From the NCBI GenBank assembly GCA_021234155.1, contig JAJEKV010000059.1, positions 4,759,629 through 4,823,628 on the forward strand: a stretch of DNA of 64,000 nt, in the 5' to 3' direction. Made by a program: the position numbers and the translations under genes. Source of the stretch: Isoetes taiwanensis (Eukaryota > Streptophyta > Lycopodiopsida > Isoetales > Isoetaceae). Below are positions 61,796 to 64,000 of the stretch, one piece after another. Every line of letters begins with the position of its first letter. Within the stretch, counting starts at the first letter, position 1. The notes below the pieces were generated by a model. It had not been told where the DNA came from. It saw nothing but the letters and a program-made list of their open reading frames with translations, and searched no databases.

Positions 61796-62517
61796 TCAGT
61801 AATACTTGTATTTCTTCAGAGTATCAACGGCTTTCTTGGAAGCCTTATCCAGAAAGTTAGTTAATGGATTGGCCTGAACATACACTTCCACATTCTCAGC
61901 TTCTAATAGTCCTTCCAGCCATGGTTTTAGATGTTCAGCCAAGAAGTCACCATCTCTTCTAGATGGTTGATAAGTGTTAGGGCATACCATCGTATGTTAA
62001 AACCACGGTACAACATATCATCGATTAGCAATGTGTTATGATGCATCCATGCTCCCTTCATTTCAGAATAAACCTTGCTCAACTCCTTCAACAAAATAGG
62101 CTTCCTATCAACTTTGAATGCCGTATTTGTGCACTTACACAAGACCATGTAAATTGTAAGCTTTCTCGACAGCTTTTCAAACATTTGATTGAGAATAAGA
62201 TTAGTTGCAGTCTTTGCTCATTGTTGTCCAAATGGCAATCTTGAAGTTATCCTTGCACCACTCTAGAAGCTCCTTAGCCTTCCCGGGTGCATCTGACTAT
62301 CTTTGTGTGATTAAGGTGCTTTAGTTACGCACCATCCATGACACAACTTGGCAATGGCTCGGTATTCTCAAACGACTTGACAAAACTCCATCTAGCTCAA
62401 AAATCAAAAAGCTTTTATGCGACTTCATCCTTTTGGTACATGGAGACTTGGAAGGGCTGCTAAATACTTCGCTACGTTTAATTTTCTTCCTTGCAGCCAT
62501 TAGAGCCCTTGCATTTC
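61796..62517 (-). pseudogene. FCP1/NIF-type phosphatase domain, frameshifted
   Basis: The exon starts at 62517 after CTTCCAG and joins the upstream exon as SVSPG|NARALMAARKK. HAD motif I reads FLIFELDGVL, with Glu where FCP1-type enzymes have the nucleophilic Asp (DxDG). After a break comes DAPGKAKELLEWCKDNFKIA and IWTTMSKD, then a one-base slip and CKCTNTAFKVDRKPILLKEL, then NTLLIDDMLYR (motif III DD kept). One more slip near 62005 leads to WLEGLLEAENVEVYVQANPL and a stop at 61796. The family dephosphorylates proteins such as the RNA polymerase II tail. The lost nucleophile and two or three slips suggest an inactive copy. Confidence 0.65.
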
Positions 62518-62581
62518 CTGGAAGGAAATGCTTTAAATAAACAAATACGAGACACTTCATACAAAAATAACAAAGAATTAC

Positions 62582-62857
62582 CAGGTGAAACAGATTCTTG
62601 TGATTGTGTTCGATGAGATGTCTCCTTCTTTGTCTTCACAACTGGACTACATGATGAAATGGGAAGACTACCATGGGTTTCAATGTCCTTATTATCGTCT
62701 GCTGCACCAACAAACTTTGATTGACACAAAGTAGCCTTCCCATTGACAACAAGCGGACTGCCCACATTCAGTTTATTTCCACAAGGTGATGAAGCGTTTA
62801 ATGGCTCACATCTTTCGCATGTTGCGGTCTCTTTAAGTCTACAAGCATTACAGAAAG
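62582..62857 (-). CDS. FCP1-like gene, Cys-rich linker exon
   Basis: Borders AATTTAG before CTTTCTGTAATG (62857) and CACCTG|GTAATT (62582). It encodes FCNACRLKETATCERCEPLN, with paired cysteines that may bind zinc, then a Ser/Thr-rich linker ending SQESVSPG. The phase fits the phosphatase exon. Confidence 0.6.
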
Positions 62858-62927
62858 CTAAATTGACAACATGTAATAACAAACACATAAGTTTTGCAGA
62901 AACCTAGTTTGTCCAAACATGCATTAC

Positions 62928-63038
62928 CTGGTGATATCATTGTCGTCTTTGGCTCATTCTCTTCGTGAAATATCAACTCTTTGTTTAAACCTTCAGCTTC
63001 CACAGCAGTACCTATCTTTGATGAGTGGCCTTGAATAT
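62928..63038 (-). CDS. FCP1-like gene, linker exon (duplicate type)
   Basis: Borders ATCTAG (start 63038) and CACCAG|GTAATG (62928). It begins IQGHSSKIG and ends NEPKTTMISPG. It resembles the next exon upstream, with the same start (QGxS) and end (EP-T..x.S.PG), showing exon duplication. Confidence 0.6.
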
Positions 63039-63113
63039 CTAGATGTACATAAATAAAAAATCATTGCTATGCAACAACATTTGAAAAGCTAGTCCATTTG
63101 AACATATAATTAC

Positions 63114-63209
63114 CTGGATGACTCAAGATTGCAGTGTTTGGCTCAAAAGACATCAGAGTTGTACAGCTATCGTGCAATTCCAAACCAGTTGCTGATTGTC
63201 CTTGACTAT
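63114..63209 (-). CDS. FCP1-like gene, linker exon (duplicate type)
   Basis: Borders ACACAG (63209) and ATCCAG|GTAATT (63114). It begins SQGQSATGLELHDSC and ends FEPNTAILSHPG. It is the sister of the exon at 62928-63038. Confidence 0.6.
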
Positions 63210-63304
63210 CTGTGTTTTGCAAATGTGAAGAACATATACATGGTCATGCTTTTTAGAAGCTGCAATAAATCCTGCACATTAGAAAACATTTTTAGATTTG
63301 TTAC

Positions 63305-63457
63305 CATCATTGTCCTTCTGCTCTTTGTAAGAAATAATGTCCATAGCACCCTTCCCAGTTGTTAATGCAGTGCTCAAACGTCTCGGCATAAGTTTATGTT
63401 CCTTGGGATATGATATGGAGGCCGGGGTGGAGCTAACACCTTTCATTCTCGATTTCT
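63305..63457 (-). CDS. FCP1-like gene, linker exon
   Basis: Borders GAAACAG (63457) and AATGATG|GTAACA (63305). It encodes a polar, basic linker (SRMKGVSSTPASISYPKEHK, then a short acidic end KEQKDNDG). Confidence 0.55.
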
Positions 63458-63525
63458 CTGTTTCCATATGCAAGTAACATTCATTAAGTTATCTTGTGTG
63501 AGCTGAAAATAATGAATACAACCAA

Positions 63526-63645
63526 CCGTGCGAATCTAGGGTTATGCTAATGTTGGACTCCTGGCACCCCTTTAATCCAAGAAAAGACAGCCATGATTTT
63601 GACATGTTATATCCACAATCGGTATAACAACATATTGTAGAGCAA
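63526..63645 (-). CDS. FCP1-like gene, second half of the zinc finger
   Basis: Starts after a long T run and TTTTGCAG at 63645 and ends CACG|GTTGGT at 63526. The AG left over from the preceding exon plus T gives Ser, then CSTICCYTDCGYN supplies the last zinc ligands, followed by SWLSFLGLKGCQESN. Confidence 0.6.
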
Positions 63646-63710
63646 CTGCAAAAAAAAAAAAACATTGTTAAAAAATTCATTCAGAAAATAATGGCATGGG
63701 AAGATGCTAC

Positions 63711-64000
63711 CTGAAATGCACTACGCAACATGCCACATGATATGCATGTCTACACTCCACAATAATGATTGGCAAGAGCATATCATCCAATGTCAGTGAC
63801 CTGTTACAAAATGGGCATGCTTCATTCAAATTAATGCTCAAATCTTCCTTCATACTATGAACAACGACCGGTGTTTGGGTAGGCAAACAAGGATCGAACT
63901 CAAAAGGTTTGCACATGCTGGATCGAGATGCCAACAGCCTCATAAGGCAGGGCCTCAATTTGTTTAGCTGCTCCAACTCGACATCTCTAGAAATCTCTGA
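63711..64000 (-). CDS. FCP1-like gene, 5' exon with RING/PHD-like zinc finger (runs off window)
   Basis: Open to the last base of the window (SEISRDVELEQLNKLRPCLM) and ends TTTCAG|GTAGCA at 63711. It holds ACPFCNRSLTLDD, then VECRHAYHVACCVVHF; with the next exon the spacing C-x2-C...C-x-H-x2-H-x2-C...C-x3-C-C fits a RING-H2 or related cross-brace finger. A zinc finger joined to an FCP1-type domain could tether the phosphatase to a protein or ubiquitin target. The start of the gene lies beyond the window. Confidence 0.6.

Noticed and set aside
1-64000. CRISPR array or bacterial operon
   Set aside because: No regularly spaced identical repeats and no closely packed same-strand genes; introns and transposons show a eukaryotic genome.

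Overview
The window looks like nuclear DNA of a land plant, most probably a non-seed plant such as a fern or lycophyte (inference). It is AT-rich, gene-poor and full of microsatellites. It has GT-AG introns, a plant-type SNF2 gene remnant with an AAACCCTAA leader, a CACTA transposon, a decayed LINE and a SINE-like element. Nearly every protein-like region is broken by one-base frameshifts, so most loci are read here as old pseudogenes, although assembly indels cannot be excluded.

Layout. 1-31.3 kb: intergenic and repeat DNA, with a diverged 440-bp direct repeat (3.47-4.61), a decayed LINE reverse transcriptase on the minus strand (about 5.0-7.4), a tRNA-headed SINE-like element (7.44-7.93), a TTCTAGAA-rich array (8.0-8.7), a compound (TA)n/(TG)n/(CAA)n repeat family (14.9-15.9) and an unidentified split coding region with internal duplications (24.9-26.5). 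31.4-36.5 kb: two divergent copies of an IRG-like (immunity-related GTPase type) gene. The minus copy keeps the N-terminal exon and has a ruined G domain; the plus copy keeps the G domain and has an eroded N terminus. 40.314-45.391 kb: a complete CACTA transposon with a perfect ATA target duplication and no transposase seen.

45.57-52.96 kb (minus): the most unusual locus. A long basic, disordered exon joins in phase to a ParB-like exon (GNHSVSAAQ), then to a region ending in a beta-class-like DNA amino-methyltransferase motif (VLDFF..GAFTRA). ParB-methylase fusions are known from prokaryotes and phages. The 4.2-kb first intron contains a frameshifted CHR19/SMARCAD1-type SNF2 pseudogene on the same strand. 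Short palindromes with AAATGGCGC...GCGCCATTT arms cluster in and around this gene.

54.3-58.8 kb: a divergent pair of mobile-element-like genes, a decayed minus-strand reading frame and a plus-strand two-exon DDE transposase that carries a 5' duplication and one in-frame TAG. 61.8-64.0 kb (minus, running off the window): a zinc-finger plus FCP1/NIF-phosphatase-like gene with duplicated linker exons, a changed catalytic motif and frameshifts.
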